Source of the DNA: Anaerolineales bacterium
GTDB taxonomy: Bacteria > Chloroflexota > Anaerolineae > 4572-78 > J111
Assembly (NCBI GenBank): GCA_012032575.1
Contig: JAAUSP010000270.1
Location: 1-9,646 of the forward strand
Length of the DNA stretch: 9,646 nucleotides
Direction: 5' to 3'
Each line of letters opens with the position of its first letter. Positions within the stretch are counted from its first letter, which is position 1. The notes beneath the pieces are model-generated. The model had not been told where the DNA came from. It did not search any database and was given only the letters and a program-made list of their open reading frames with translations. Positions 1 through 5,850 of the stretch are shown one piece after another. The translations under genes were made by a program, and so were the position numbers.

Positions 1-82
1 AGCATGCTCATCACCCGGTTCTGCGACTGCGGGTCATCAAAACCGAGGCGAATATCGAAGCCGCGCCGGTTGAGGTCGGTGT
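1..82 (-). pseudogene. out-of-frame continuation of the left permease
   Basis: Reading the minus strand from position 80 in the other frame restores the family sequence: TDLNRRGFDIRLGFDDPQSQ and onward, open to the window edge. This lines up with the paralogue's residues after L457 (DNEFGRRNFNLFIIFDENYR). The second half of the permease therefore probably continues beyond position 1. Adding one base near 82 would join this fragment to the 11-1453 reading frame. Confidence 0.8.
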
Positions 83-1453
83 CAGGGTAAAACTGATCGA
101 AGCAGCTAGGCTCATGACGATCAAAAACATCGTCCCCGCGCCCACCAGCACCACCTGGGTCAGGATGAGCCGGCCTTTACGCCGGAACATATTGCCCAGG
201 GCGATGGCATAGGGCGAGGATAACAGGCGCGCCCCCAACCGCTCGATGGTGCGGTCCAGCCAACTGAAACCAAAGTCGCCGCCCAGGCCGTAAGTGGCAA
301 TGGCTTCGCGCACGGTAATGGCCGAGCCGGTCAGCACCGGCCACAAGGCCGCCAGGGCGGGGATCAGGGTGGCGGCGATAATCTGGAAGGTTATGGCCCG
401 CAGCGACACCTGAAATATGTCGTAATCAATATTGAACAGGTTCAAAAACCACTTACTGATGCCAAACGCAGCCATCGCCCCCGGCGGCAGCGAGATGAGA
501 AAGGCCAGCAGACCGTAAATCAAAACGGTCGCCAGGTAAATTTTGAGAATGATCCCCGTGCCGCCGCCGATGGCCTTGATCATGCCAATCTGGTTGATCT
601 GCTGGGTGATCAGGGCGGTCATGGTGTTTGTCACCAGGATCACACTCATAAACAGCGAGATGACGGCCAGAATTTGCAGCACCAGGTTGATACCCTCGAT
701 AAAAAAGCGGCCCCAGTGCTCGGCAGGGTCCTGATAGGAGGTGAAGCCCACACCGACGCCTTCCTTGCCCAGCCGGTCTTTGATCTCCGAGGCCCGGTCG
801 CGGGCAAACTCGGCGCTGTAGGGGCTGACCCGGACCATCAACTCGTTGTATTCTCCGGCCGGGATGTTGAAGCGCTCCATGCCCTGGGCATCGGTAAAGA
901 AAACGGCGTCGCCGCCAAAGGCCGGCGGCTCGACAAAGCTGTGCCGGATTTTGCCGGTGATGGGGAAGGCCCGGTCGGTTTTTTCCAGCTCAATAATCAC
1001 CTTGTCGCCGATGTCCACCCCTAAAAACTGGCTGGACAGCCGCTCGATGCCAAAGTGATCCTCCTCCGGCCATGCCCCTTCCTTGAGCTGTAGCAAGTCG
1101 TAGGTTTGCTCCTCGTAGTCGTCGCGCATAAGCAGCCGGGCCGCCTGCCACTCGTCGTCCGGGTGGAGTTTATAGCGCACGGCCACCTCATTCATGACCT
1201 CGATTTCCTCCACGCCGGCGATGTCTTCCAGCCGCTCGGCGGTATCGCGGTCAATCCGCTCGTTGAGGGCCATGAACATGTGCGACGGGACCACCGCCTG
1301 ATGGGCGCTGTCCATCCCAGACAGCAGTTGGTCCACCATGCCAAAAATAGCCCCAATGGCGAACACACCAACAGCGATACTCAGCACCGCCAGGCCGGTG
1401 CGAACTTTATTATTCCAGAGATCAAACCAGACTTTATTCCAGATTACACTCAT
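11..1453 (-). CDS. MacB/FtsX-type ABC transporter permease, left paralogue, frameshifted
   Basis: This is an inner-membrane permease of the MacB/LolC/FtsX type, presumably powered by the ATPase encoded at 4990-5739. The visible 480 residues hold an N-terminal membrane helix (about 20-42), an extracytoplasmic MacB-like domain (about 45-250), three helices of a first FtsX domain (about 255-280, 303-327, 352-375; motif QIGMIKAIGG) and another helix (about 427-450). It aligns almost gap-free with the 801-residue permease at 2464-4869, roughly 60% identical by eye, up to residue L457. After that the reading frame departs: the remaining 23 residues are unrelated and end at TGA (11-13). In the paralogue the sequence is CTG-GAC; here it is CTG-AC, a missing G at about 82/83. 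The start ATG (1451-1453) matches the paralogue's start, and a weak GGAAA precedes it. The gene may be a real pseudogene or carry a sequencing/assembly indel. The family call is firm. Confidence 0.85.
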   Translation of the reverse strand: MSVIWNKVWFDLWNNKVRTGLAVLSIAVGVFAIGAIFGMVDQLLSGMDSAHQAVVPSHMFMALNERIDRDTAERLEDIAGVEEIEVMNEVAVRYKLHPDDEWQAARLLMRDDYEEQTYDLLQLKEGAWPEEDHFGIERLSSQFLGVDIGDKVIIELEKTDRAFPITGKIRHSFVEPPAFGGDAVFFTDAQGMERFNIPAGEYNELMVRVSPYSAEFARDRASEIKDRLGKEGVGVGFTSYQDPAEHWGRFFIEGINLVLQILAVISLFMSVILVTNTMTALITQQINQIGMIKAIGGGTGIILKIYLATVLIYGLLAFLISLPPGAMAAFGISKWFLNLFNIDYDIFQVSLRAITFQIIAATLIPALAALWPVLTGSAITVREAIATYGLGGDFGFSWLDRTIERLGARLLSSPYAIALGNMFRRKGRLILTQVVLVGAGTMFLIVMSLAASISFTLTPTSTGAASIFASVLMTRSRRTG

Positions 1454-1456
1454 GGC

Positions 1457-1491
1457 GATTTCCGATTTTGGATTTATGATTTACGATTGCA
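1457..1491. repeat. heptad array GATTTNN before the left permease
   Basis: Five consecutive 7-bp words run in strict register: GATTTCC, GATTTTG, GATTTAT, GATTTAC, GATTGCA (plus-strand reading). The array begins three bases beyond the permease start codon and so forms its leader. The array before the other permease (4873-4907) has the same word and the same three-base offset. Confidence 0.85.
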
Positions 1492-1526
1492 TGTCATTCT
1501 GAGGCCGTAGGCCGAAGAATCCCTCA
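1492..1526. repeat. REP-like palindromic element
   Basis: The element opens with TGTCATTCTGAGG and closes with GAAGAATCCCTCAG. ATTCT (1496-1500) pairs with AGAAT (1516-1520), and GGCC (1503-1506) pairs with GGCC (1510-1513) around a GTA loop. From memory, CATTC(T/C)GAG...GAAGAATC elements are widely dispersed in Chloroflexota and other phyla; I could not check copy number here. It directly follows the heptad array, and its last bases supply the stop codon of the small gene remnant at 1524-1625. Confidence 0.6.
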
Positions 1527-1625
1527 GAACAAAGTTACCAAAACTTTTGTTCCTTCGGGAATTTCAACCTCTTCTAAAAGTTCAATTTTGCCCTCGCGCA
1601 CAACGACCCATAATGTATTTAACAT
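1524..1625 (-). pseudogene. truncated small antitoxin-like gene (33 codons)
   Basis: The frame begins MLNTLWVVVREGKIELLEEV and ends IPEGTKVLVTLF, then TGA at 1524-1526. The pattern 'VV(R/K)-G-KIELLE-V-(I/L)PEGTKVLVT' is, as I recall, the N-terminal beta-hairpin part of a small family of 70-80 residue putative antitoxins common in Chloroflexota and cyanobacteria. The C-terminal half, normally the toxin-binding part, is missing. The stop codon lies inside the REP-like element at 1492-1526, which suggests that the element's arrival or a recombination at it cut the gene. No matching toxin is visible. The ATG has only a weak upstream AAAGG. It is most likely a relic, with a small chance that the short peptide is still made. 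Confidence 0.6.
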
Positions 1626-1680
1626 CGCTTTACCGTACCTTTTTTTATTGGTTGCAACAAAGTGTCATTCATCAGAGATT

Positions 1681-1709
1681 TTCACAAAGCATCCACTTAC
1701 AAGTATAAT
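1681..1709 (+). promoter_or_regulatory. sigma-70-type promoter for the toxin-antitoxin pair
   Basis: TTCACA (1681-1686, 5 of 6 matches to TTGACA) is separated by exactly 17 bp from a perfect TATAAT (1704-1709). The antitoxin ATG is at 1761, which would leave a leader of roughly 45 bases. This is the clearest housekeeping-type promoter in the window and it drives the plus-strand pair only. Confidence 0.7.
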
Positions 1710-1723
1710 ACCCTTACAGGTGG
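1693..1723. promoter_or_regulatory. possible operator: inverted repeat over the -10 box
   Basis: CCACTTACAAG (1693-1703) and CTTACAGGTGG (1713-1723) form an imperfect inverted repeat, 8 of 11 positions paired, with a 9-bp centre containing TATAAT. An inverted repeat over the -10 box is where type II antitoxins usually bind to repress their own operon, so autoregulation is a reasonable inference. Binding itself is not shown by the sequence. Confidence 0.45.
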
Positions 1724-1760
1724 ACAGGAAATAGTGATTGAATAATGTTTGGGGGTAACG

Positions 1761-2024
1761 ATGACTTCATTATTGATAAAAAGTAAGGTTCTGCAAGAGA
1801 TAGAACTTATTCCAGAAGATAAACTGGCTGATTTATATAATTTCATCCACTATTTCAGATTAGGATTGGAAAGAGCACAGGTCACAGGGCCAAATCCAAT
1901 CCTGGCTTTTGCCGGTTCCTGGAAAGATATGCCGGATGAGCTATTTACCGATTTCACCGCAGAAATAAGTCAACGTCGTCGCCAAGCTTTCACTGGGAGA
2001 AGAAATGAAGGCAGCTCTGGTTGA
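1761..2024 (+). CDS. VapB-like antitoxin (DUF2281-like)
   Basis: This is a small acidic protein of 87 residues, the probable antitoxin of the PIN toxin that overlaps its 3' end by 20 bp. The N-terminal part (residues about 11-38, IELIPEDKLADLYNFIHYF) resembles the 'I..LPe..l.e...Fi.fl' pattern of DUF2281-type antitoxins. The C-terminal part (ILAFAGSWKDMPDELFTDF, followed by an RRR-AF-RR tail) resembles the toxin-neutralising tail of VapB-like proteins placed before PIN toxins. I chose the ATG at 1761 because a G-rich GGGGGT (1751-1756) lies at proper spacing. A TTG at 1749 in the same frame would add only four residues and overlap that site. The protein would neutralise the toxin and repress the promoter at 1681-1709. 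Its AT-rich codons differ from the flanking operon. Confidence 0.75.
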   Translation: MTSLLIKSKVLQEIELIPEDKLADLYNFIHYFRLGLERAQVTGPNPILAFAGSWKDMPDELFTDFTAEISQRRRQAFTGRRNEGSSG

Positions 2025-2421
2025 TACCAACATTTTGTCCTTATTTTTCAAAGGACACCCTCAAGTTGTGGACAAATTTGAGACATATCTTGAAGAGTAT
2101 GAGACCATCAACTTGAGCATCATCACTTACTACGAAATTGTAAGTGGCCTGAAACACCGAGATGCCCATAAACAAATAGACCTATTTCTCAATTTTGTTG
2201 CCCAGAATACGATCCTCCCTCTGACTCAAGATGTGGCTGACATCGCTGCCGAGATATATGCCCAGGTACGAAAGAGCGGGCAACCGATTGACGATATTGA
2301 TTTACTGATAGCAGCTACGGCCGTAGCCAATGGTTTAACCCTGGTCACACACAATCAAAAGCATTTTCAACGAATCGTCCAGTTGGAAGTTGAGAACTGG
2401 GTCGAAAAGGGTAGTCAATAA
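2005..2421 (+). CDS. vapC: VapC-family PIN-domain ribonuclease toxin
   Basis: At 138 residues this has the usual VapC length. The PIN acidic site is visible: D7 in VDTN, E44 in YYEIVSGL, D97 and D99 in IDDIDLLIAATA, and the downstream THNQKHF motif (N117) near the C-terminus. Proteins of this family are Mg-dependent endoribonucleases that cut tRNA or rRNA when not held by the antitoxin. The start ATG at 2005 follows GGGAGA (1995-2000) and lies inside the antitoxin gene, so the two are translationally coupled. All catalytic residues are present, so the toxin is probably functional. The gene faces against the surrounding operon and is convergent with the permease that ends at 2464, only 42 bp away. 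The AT-rich composition suggests acquisition as a cassette. The RNA target cannot be told from the sequence. Confidence 0.9.
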   Translation: MKAALVDTNILSLFFKGHPQVVDKFETYLEEYETINLSIITYYEIVSGLKHRDAHKQIDLFLNFVAQNTILPLTQDVADIAAEIYAQVRKSGQPIDDIDLLIAATAVANGLTLVTHNQKHFQRIVQLEVENWVEKGSQ

Positions 2422-2463
2422 ATTTATCGGCATACCCTCCCCTCTTTTGTCCCGTCTGTTTAC

Positions 2464-4869
2464 TTACCCATACGCCAGACTATCCCGCACACTAATCTGC
2501 GTAGCACTCCGCGCCGGCAAAATCGAAGCCACCGTGGAAATAATCAGGATAATGCCCAGCCAGATCAAGACGGCGAAGTAACTGTATTGGTAATCCAGAT
2601 TGGCGTCGAACATGGCCTGGCCCAAAAGCTGGGCCAGCGAAGCGGCGGCGGCGATGGAAATGGGCACGGCGGCCAGCCAGCTAAAGAGGCCTTGCAGCAC
2701 GCCTTCCATCATAAACATGCCGAGAATGGTCCGTGAGCGTGCGCCGATGGCCCGCATCACCCCGATTTCGCGGGTGCGCTCGACCACGCTGATTGAGAGT
2801 GACCCCATCAAGCCAATCCCGCCGACGAGGGCGACGATGATCGCCAGGAACAGCAGCATGGTCGTGGTGATGCTGAACTGGCTGTCGGCGGAGGTGCGCT
2901 CCTCGTTGCCGGTTTGGGTAAAAAGGACATCCATATTGCGGCCAGTGTAGCGGTCCACCAGTTCATCGCGCACCCGGTCGGTCAGGTCGGCCTCACTGCT
3001 GGTGGTCAGCACCCGCAGCGCGCCGCCCTCGTTGTGCTTTTTGGTGGCGGTGAAGACGGCTTCCTGCGGCGCGTAGAGGGTGTCGCTGCTGAAATTGCCG
3101 CCAAAAATCACCCGGTACATGCCGATGACCTGCCAGTCATCTTTGCCCAAATCGCCCAAATCGAGGGTGACGGTGTCGCCCAGAGCGATGCCGTTGTCGT
3201 CTGCCGTTTCCTGGTTCATCACCACCACCCGCTCATCACCGGGCCGCAGCCAGCGCCCGGCGACCAGCAGCGGGCGATAAAAATCGCTGTCAGCCGGCAT
3301 GCCGACCAATTCCGCACCCAGGCCGGCTTCTTTGGTTCGCTGGCCTTCCTTGAGAATCGAGGCCGATTTGCTGAACCAGACTTCGGCCCGTTCCACCCCT
3401 TCGACCGACTCGGCCATTTGCACGGTGCGGTCAATGCGGTAATTCTCGTCGAAAATGATGAACAGGTTGAAGTTGCGCCGCCCAAATTCGTTGTCCAGGG
3501 TCAGGTTGATCGAGGCGGACAGGCTCATCACCACCAGAAACATCGCCCCGGCGGTAATCAGCACCAGTTGGGTCAAAATCAGGCGGCCCTTGCGCCGGAA
3601 CATATTGCCAATGGCAATCACATAAGGGGCTGACAGAAACTTCTGCCCCACCTGCTCGATGGTCCGGTCCAGCCGGTTCGAGCCGAAGTCGCCGCCCAGG
3701 CCGTAGCTGGCAATCGCCTCGCGCACGGTGATGGTCGCCCCGCTCAGAATCGGCCACAGAGCCACAATCAGCGGCGCGGCCACGGCAGCCAGAAATTGAT
3801 AAATGACCGCCCGCGTCGAGATTTGAAAAACCTCGTAGTCAATATTAAACAGATTCAACCACCACTGGGTAATCGCGAAGGCCAGGTACGCGCCCAGCGG
3901 CAGCGCGATGAGCAGGGCCAGCACCCCATAAACCAATACCCCGGCCAGATAGACCTTCATAATATCGCCGGTTTTACCGCCGATGGCCTTGATTATGCCA
4001 ATCTGGTTGGTCTGCTGGGTAATCAGCGCGGTCAGGGTGTTGAGCACCAGCACCACGCTGGAAAAAACCGAAATCACGGCCAGCACTTGCAACACCAGGT
4101 TGAGACCCTCGACAAAAAAGCGGCCCCAATGCTCTTCCGGGTCCTGATAAAAGGTAACGGCCACGCCGATGTTTTCTTTGCCCAGCCGGTCCTTCATCTC
4201 CGAGGCCACTGTTTGGGCCAGTTCCAGGCTGTACGGTTTGACCCGCACCTTGAGATTACCGAATTCGCCTTCGGGAATCTCAAACCGCTCCAGACCCTGG
4301 GCGTTGACAAAAAAGACGGCATCCCCACCGAATTGTGGCGGCGGCACAAAGGGATGGCGAATCTTGTTGGTAATGGGCAGGGCGCGGTCCATGCCGTCGA
4401 GTTCAAAGATGACCCTGTCGCCAATGTCAATGCCGTAATACTGGCTTGACAGCCGCTCGATGCCTACCTCGTCGTCGCGGTGGGGCCATTCGCCCTCTTT
4501 GAGCTGTAGGATGTCGTACTTCTGCTCCTTGTAATCATCCCGCATCACCACAGAGCCGCGTTTCCACTCGTCGTCGGGGTGGAGTTTGTAACGCACCGTG
4601 ACCTCATTGGTCACTTCCACTTCTTCGACGCCCTCGATACTTTCCAGGCGAATAGCGGTCTCGTGGTCAATCCGGTCAATCAAATACATCTGAATGTGCG
4701 ACGGGGTGACGGCGCGGTGGGCGTTATCCATCCCGGATAGTAGTTGATCCACCATACCAAAAATGGCCCCTATCGCAAAAACACCGGCGGCTATACTTAA
4801 CACCGCCAGTGCAGTCCTAACTTTATTGTGCCACAGGTCAAACCAGACCTTAAACCAAATGACGCTCAT
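2464..4869 (-). CDS. MacB/FtsX-type ABC transporter permease, full length, two FtsX domains
   Basis: This 801-residue inner-membrane permease is the complete paralogue of the gene at the left edge. In order: membrane helix about 20-42; extracytoplasmic domain 45-250; first FtsX domain with helices about 256-280, 304-327 and 352-375 (motif QIGIIKAIGG at 289-298); linker with REAIASYGLGGDFG (383-396) and NMFRRKGR; helix 428-450; second extracytoplasmic domain 455-662; second FtsX domain with helices about 667-690, 715-745 and 765-787 (motif EIGVMRAIGA at 701-710, terminal ILPARSATQISVRDSLAYG). This double-FtsX, roughly eight-helix layout is that of FtsX-superfamily permeases which use a MacB/LolD-type ATPase in trans, as encoded next upstream. 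The family works by mechanotransmission across the membrane rather than by carrying substrate through a channel. The ATG at 4867-4869 has no Shine-Dalgarno; a GATTTNN heptad array abuts it instead. The substrate is unknown; lipid, peptide or antibiotic export are possible. Confidence 0.93.
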   Translation of the reverse strand: MSVIWFKVWFDLWHNKVRTALAVLSIAAGVFAIGAIFGMVDQLLSGMDNAHRAVTPSHIQMYLIDRIDHETAIRLESIEGVEEVEVTNEVTVRYKLHPDDEWKRGSVVMRDDYKEQKYDILQLKEGEWPHRDDEVGIERLSSQYYGIDIGDRVIFELDGMDRALPITNKIRHPFVPPPQFGGDAVFFVNAQGLERFEIPEGEFGNLKVRVKPYSLELAQTVASEMKDRLGKENIGVAVTFYQDPEEHWGRFFVEGLNLVLQVLAVISVFSSVVLVLNTLTALITQQTNQIGIIKAIGGKTGDIMKVYLAGVLVYGVLALLIALPLGAYLAFAITQWWLNLFNIDYEVFQISTRAVIYQFLAAVAAPLIVALWPILSGATITVREAIASYGLGGDFGSNRLDRTIEQVGQKFLSAPYVIAIGNMFRRKGRLILTQLVLITAGAMFLVVMSLSASINLTLDNEFGRRNFNLFIIFDENYRIDRTVQMAESVEGVERAEVWFSKSASILKEGQRTKEAGLGAELVGMPADSDFYRPLLVAGRWLRPGDERVVVMNQETADDNGIALGDTVTLDLGDLGKDDWQVIGMYRVIFGGNFSSDTLYAPQEAVFTATKKHNEGGALRVLTTSSEADLTDRVRDELVDRYTGRNMDVLFTQTGNEERTSADSQFSITTTMLLFLAIIVALVGGIGLMGSLSISVVERTREIGVMRAIGARSRTILGMFMMEGVLQGLFSWLAAVPISIAAAASLAQLLGQAMFDANLDYQYSYFAVLIWLGIILIISTVASILPARSATQISVRDSLAYG

Positions 4870-4872
4870 GAT

Positions 4873-4907
4873 GATTTACGATTTACGATTTATGATTTGC
4901 GATTTGT
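4873..4907. repeat. heptad array GATTTNN before the right permease
   Basis: Five perfect-register 7-mers on the plus strand: GATTTAC, GATTTAC, GATTTAT, GATTTGC, GATTTGT. The array starts three bases beyond the permease start codon, exactly as at 1457-1491, and occupies the space where a ribosome binding site would be expected. Confidence 0.9.
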
Positions 4908-4930
4908 TGTCTTGTGTATTTTCTATTTAG

Positions 4931-4951
4931 ACGCAACACGCAAGACGCAAC
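4931..4951. repeat. heptad triplet ACGCAAN
   Basis: Three consecutive 7-mers (ACGCAAC, ACGCAAG, ACGCAAC) lie in the spacer between ATPase and permease. The word is unrelated to the GATTTNN array 23 bp away, but the period is the same. Confidence 0.8.
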
Positions 4952-4965
4952 ATTGTATACCCCCC

Positions 4966-4986
4966 TTGACACCTGACACTTGATAC
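4966..4986. repeat. heptad triplet TTGACAC/CTGACAC/TTGATAC
   Basis: Three consecutive 7-mers with consensus YTGAYAC lie immediately downstream of the ATPase stop codon. This is the third distinct heptad word in this 120-bp spacer, which otherwise shows no gene and no convincing promoter or terminator. Confidence 0.75.
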
Positions 4987-4989
4987 TTT

Positions 4990-5739
4990 TCAATACCCCG
5001 TCCACGTCGCCCCGCCCACATACTCATCGCGGGTGATTTTGCCGTTGGTAATTTCGACCACGCGGGGGACGCGCTTGGCCAGCTCTTTGTCGTGCGTGAC
5101 CATAATCATGGTTTTGCCCCGCTCGACCAGTTTGCTGAACAGTTCAAACACGTCGGTGGCGGTGCGGGTGTCGAGGTTGCCGGTTGGCTCGTCGGCGACG
5201 AGCAGAGGCGGGTCATTGGCCAGGGCGCGGGCGATAGCGGCCCGTTGCTGCTGGCCGCCGGACACCATGCTCGGCAGTTTTTCGGCCTGGTCGGCCAGAC
5301 CGACCGTTTCCAACAGGTTCATAGCTCGCTCGCGGCGCTCTCTGGGGCTGTATTTGTTGGCAAAATCCATCGGCAGGATGACGTTTTGCAGCAGACTCAG
5401 GGCCGGCAACATCTGGAAGAACTGAAAGATAATGCCCACGTGCTCGCCCCGCCACGAGGCCAGCTTGTTCTCGCTCATTTTGTGGACTTCGCGTCCGGTC
5501 ACAATCACTTCGCCCCCGGAAGGCCGGTCAATGCCGGTAATCATATTCAACAGAGTTGACTTGCCGTTACCCGACGGCCCCACAATCGAGACAAACTCGC
5601 CGGGTTTTACGTCAAACGAAATCCCCTTCAGGATGGTCACTTCGCCGTCGCCAACCTTGAAGTTCTTAATCACATCTTTAACTTCAATTATTTTGTCGTA
5701 GCTGTTATGGCCGTTGCCATTGCCGTTTGTTTTACTCAT
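4990..5739 (-). CDS. MacB/LolD-type ABC transporter ATP-binding protein
   Basis: This cytoplasmic ATPase of 249 residues should drive the permeases encoded downstream. All nucleotide-binding motifs are intact: Walker A GPSGNGKST (54-62), Q-loop Q106 in IIFQFFQMLP, signature VSGGQQQR (159-166; V replaces the common L), Walker B LLVADEP (179-185), D-loop GNLD (187-190) and switch histidine H216. The short length and the GNLDTRTATDVFELF stretch after Walker B are typical of the MacB/LolD/FtsE group rather than of importers. The N-terminus is a low-complexity NGNGNGHN tail. The ATG at 5737-5739 is supported by a strong GGAGGA (5747-5752) seven bases upstream. It is the only ATPase beside two permeases, which suggests it serves both, as LolD does for LolC and LolE. 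The gene lies between heptad arrays on both sides. Confidence 0.95.
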   Translation of the reverse strand: MSKTNGNGNGHNSYDKIIEVKDVIKNFKVGDGEVTILKGISFDVKPGEFVSIVGPSGNGKSTLLNMITGIDRPSGGEVIVTGREVHKMSENKLASWRGEHVGIIFQFFQMLPALSLLQNVILPMDFANKYSPRERRERAMNLLETVGLADQAEKLPSMVSGGQQQRAAIARALANDPPLLVADEPTGNLDTRTATDVFELFSKLVERGKTMIMVTHDKELAKRVPRVVEITNGKITRDEYVGGATWTGY

Positions 5740-5746
5740 AAGTTAA

Positions 5747-5752
5747 TCCTCC
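5747..5752 (-). promoter_or_regulatory. ribosome binding site of the ABC ATPase
   Basis: GGAGGA on the minus strand lies seven bases before the ATG at 5737-5739. It fixes the start of the ATPase and contrasts with the permease at 2464-4869, which has no such site. Confidence 0.85.
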
Positions 5753-5760
5753 AGAAAAGG

Positions 5761-5802
5761 AGTAGAGAGTAGGAAGTAGGAGAAGATAGTAGATGGTAGA
5801 TA
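5761..5802. repeat. heptad array AGTAGGA/GTAGATR
   Basis: Six 7-mers run in unbroken register: AGTAGAG, AGTAGGA, AGTAGGA, GAAGATA, GTAGATG, GTAGATA. The plus strand is purine-rich. The array lies between the PFK-like gene and the ATPase, just upstream of the ATPase ribosome binding site. Confidence 0.85.
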
Positions 5803-5815
5803 GCTTATCTTTTAG

Positions 5816-5850
5816 CCACTATCCTCCAACTTCCATCCACTATTCTCTAG
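5816..5850. repeat. heptad array CCACTAT, opposite polarity
   Basis: Five 7-mers: CCACTAT, CCTCCAA, CTTCCAT, CCACTAT, TCTCTAG. The two exact CCACTAT copies are 21 bp (three periods) apart. The array is pyrimidine-rich and reads on the opposite strand like the neighbouring array at 5761-5802 (ATAGTGG, ATGGAAG), so the two could pair imperfectly around a 13-bp loop. Its left-strand end contains the stop codon of the PFK-like gene (5847-5849). Confidence 0.7.

Noticed and set aside
1663..1670. Second copy of TGTCATTC, as at 1492-1499, as a possible second palindromic element or insertion-site repeat
   Set aside because: Only eight bases match and the flanks differ; no paired arm follows, so chance is sufficient.
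2422..2463. Bidirectional terminator between the convergent toxin and permease genes
   Set aside because: No GC-rich hairpin followed by a T-run is visible on either strand in these 42 bases.
2914..3633. Long plus-strand open frame (239 codons) opposite the full-length permease, and similar frames at 3796-4449 and 7393-8403
   Set aside because: They lie antisense to well-supported genes, consist of His/Gln/Arg/Ala-rich sequence with no recognisable domain, and arise from the codon bias of the GC-rich coding strand.
4911..4989. Possible internal minus-strand promoter before the permease (TATACAAT-like and TAAATA-like boxes)
   Set aside because: No acceptable -35 box at 16-18 bp from either; the AT-rich words are parts of the heptad arrays.
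1457..5850. CRISPR array
   Set aside because: The repeats are contiguous 7-mers without spacers; no cas gene is present.
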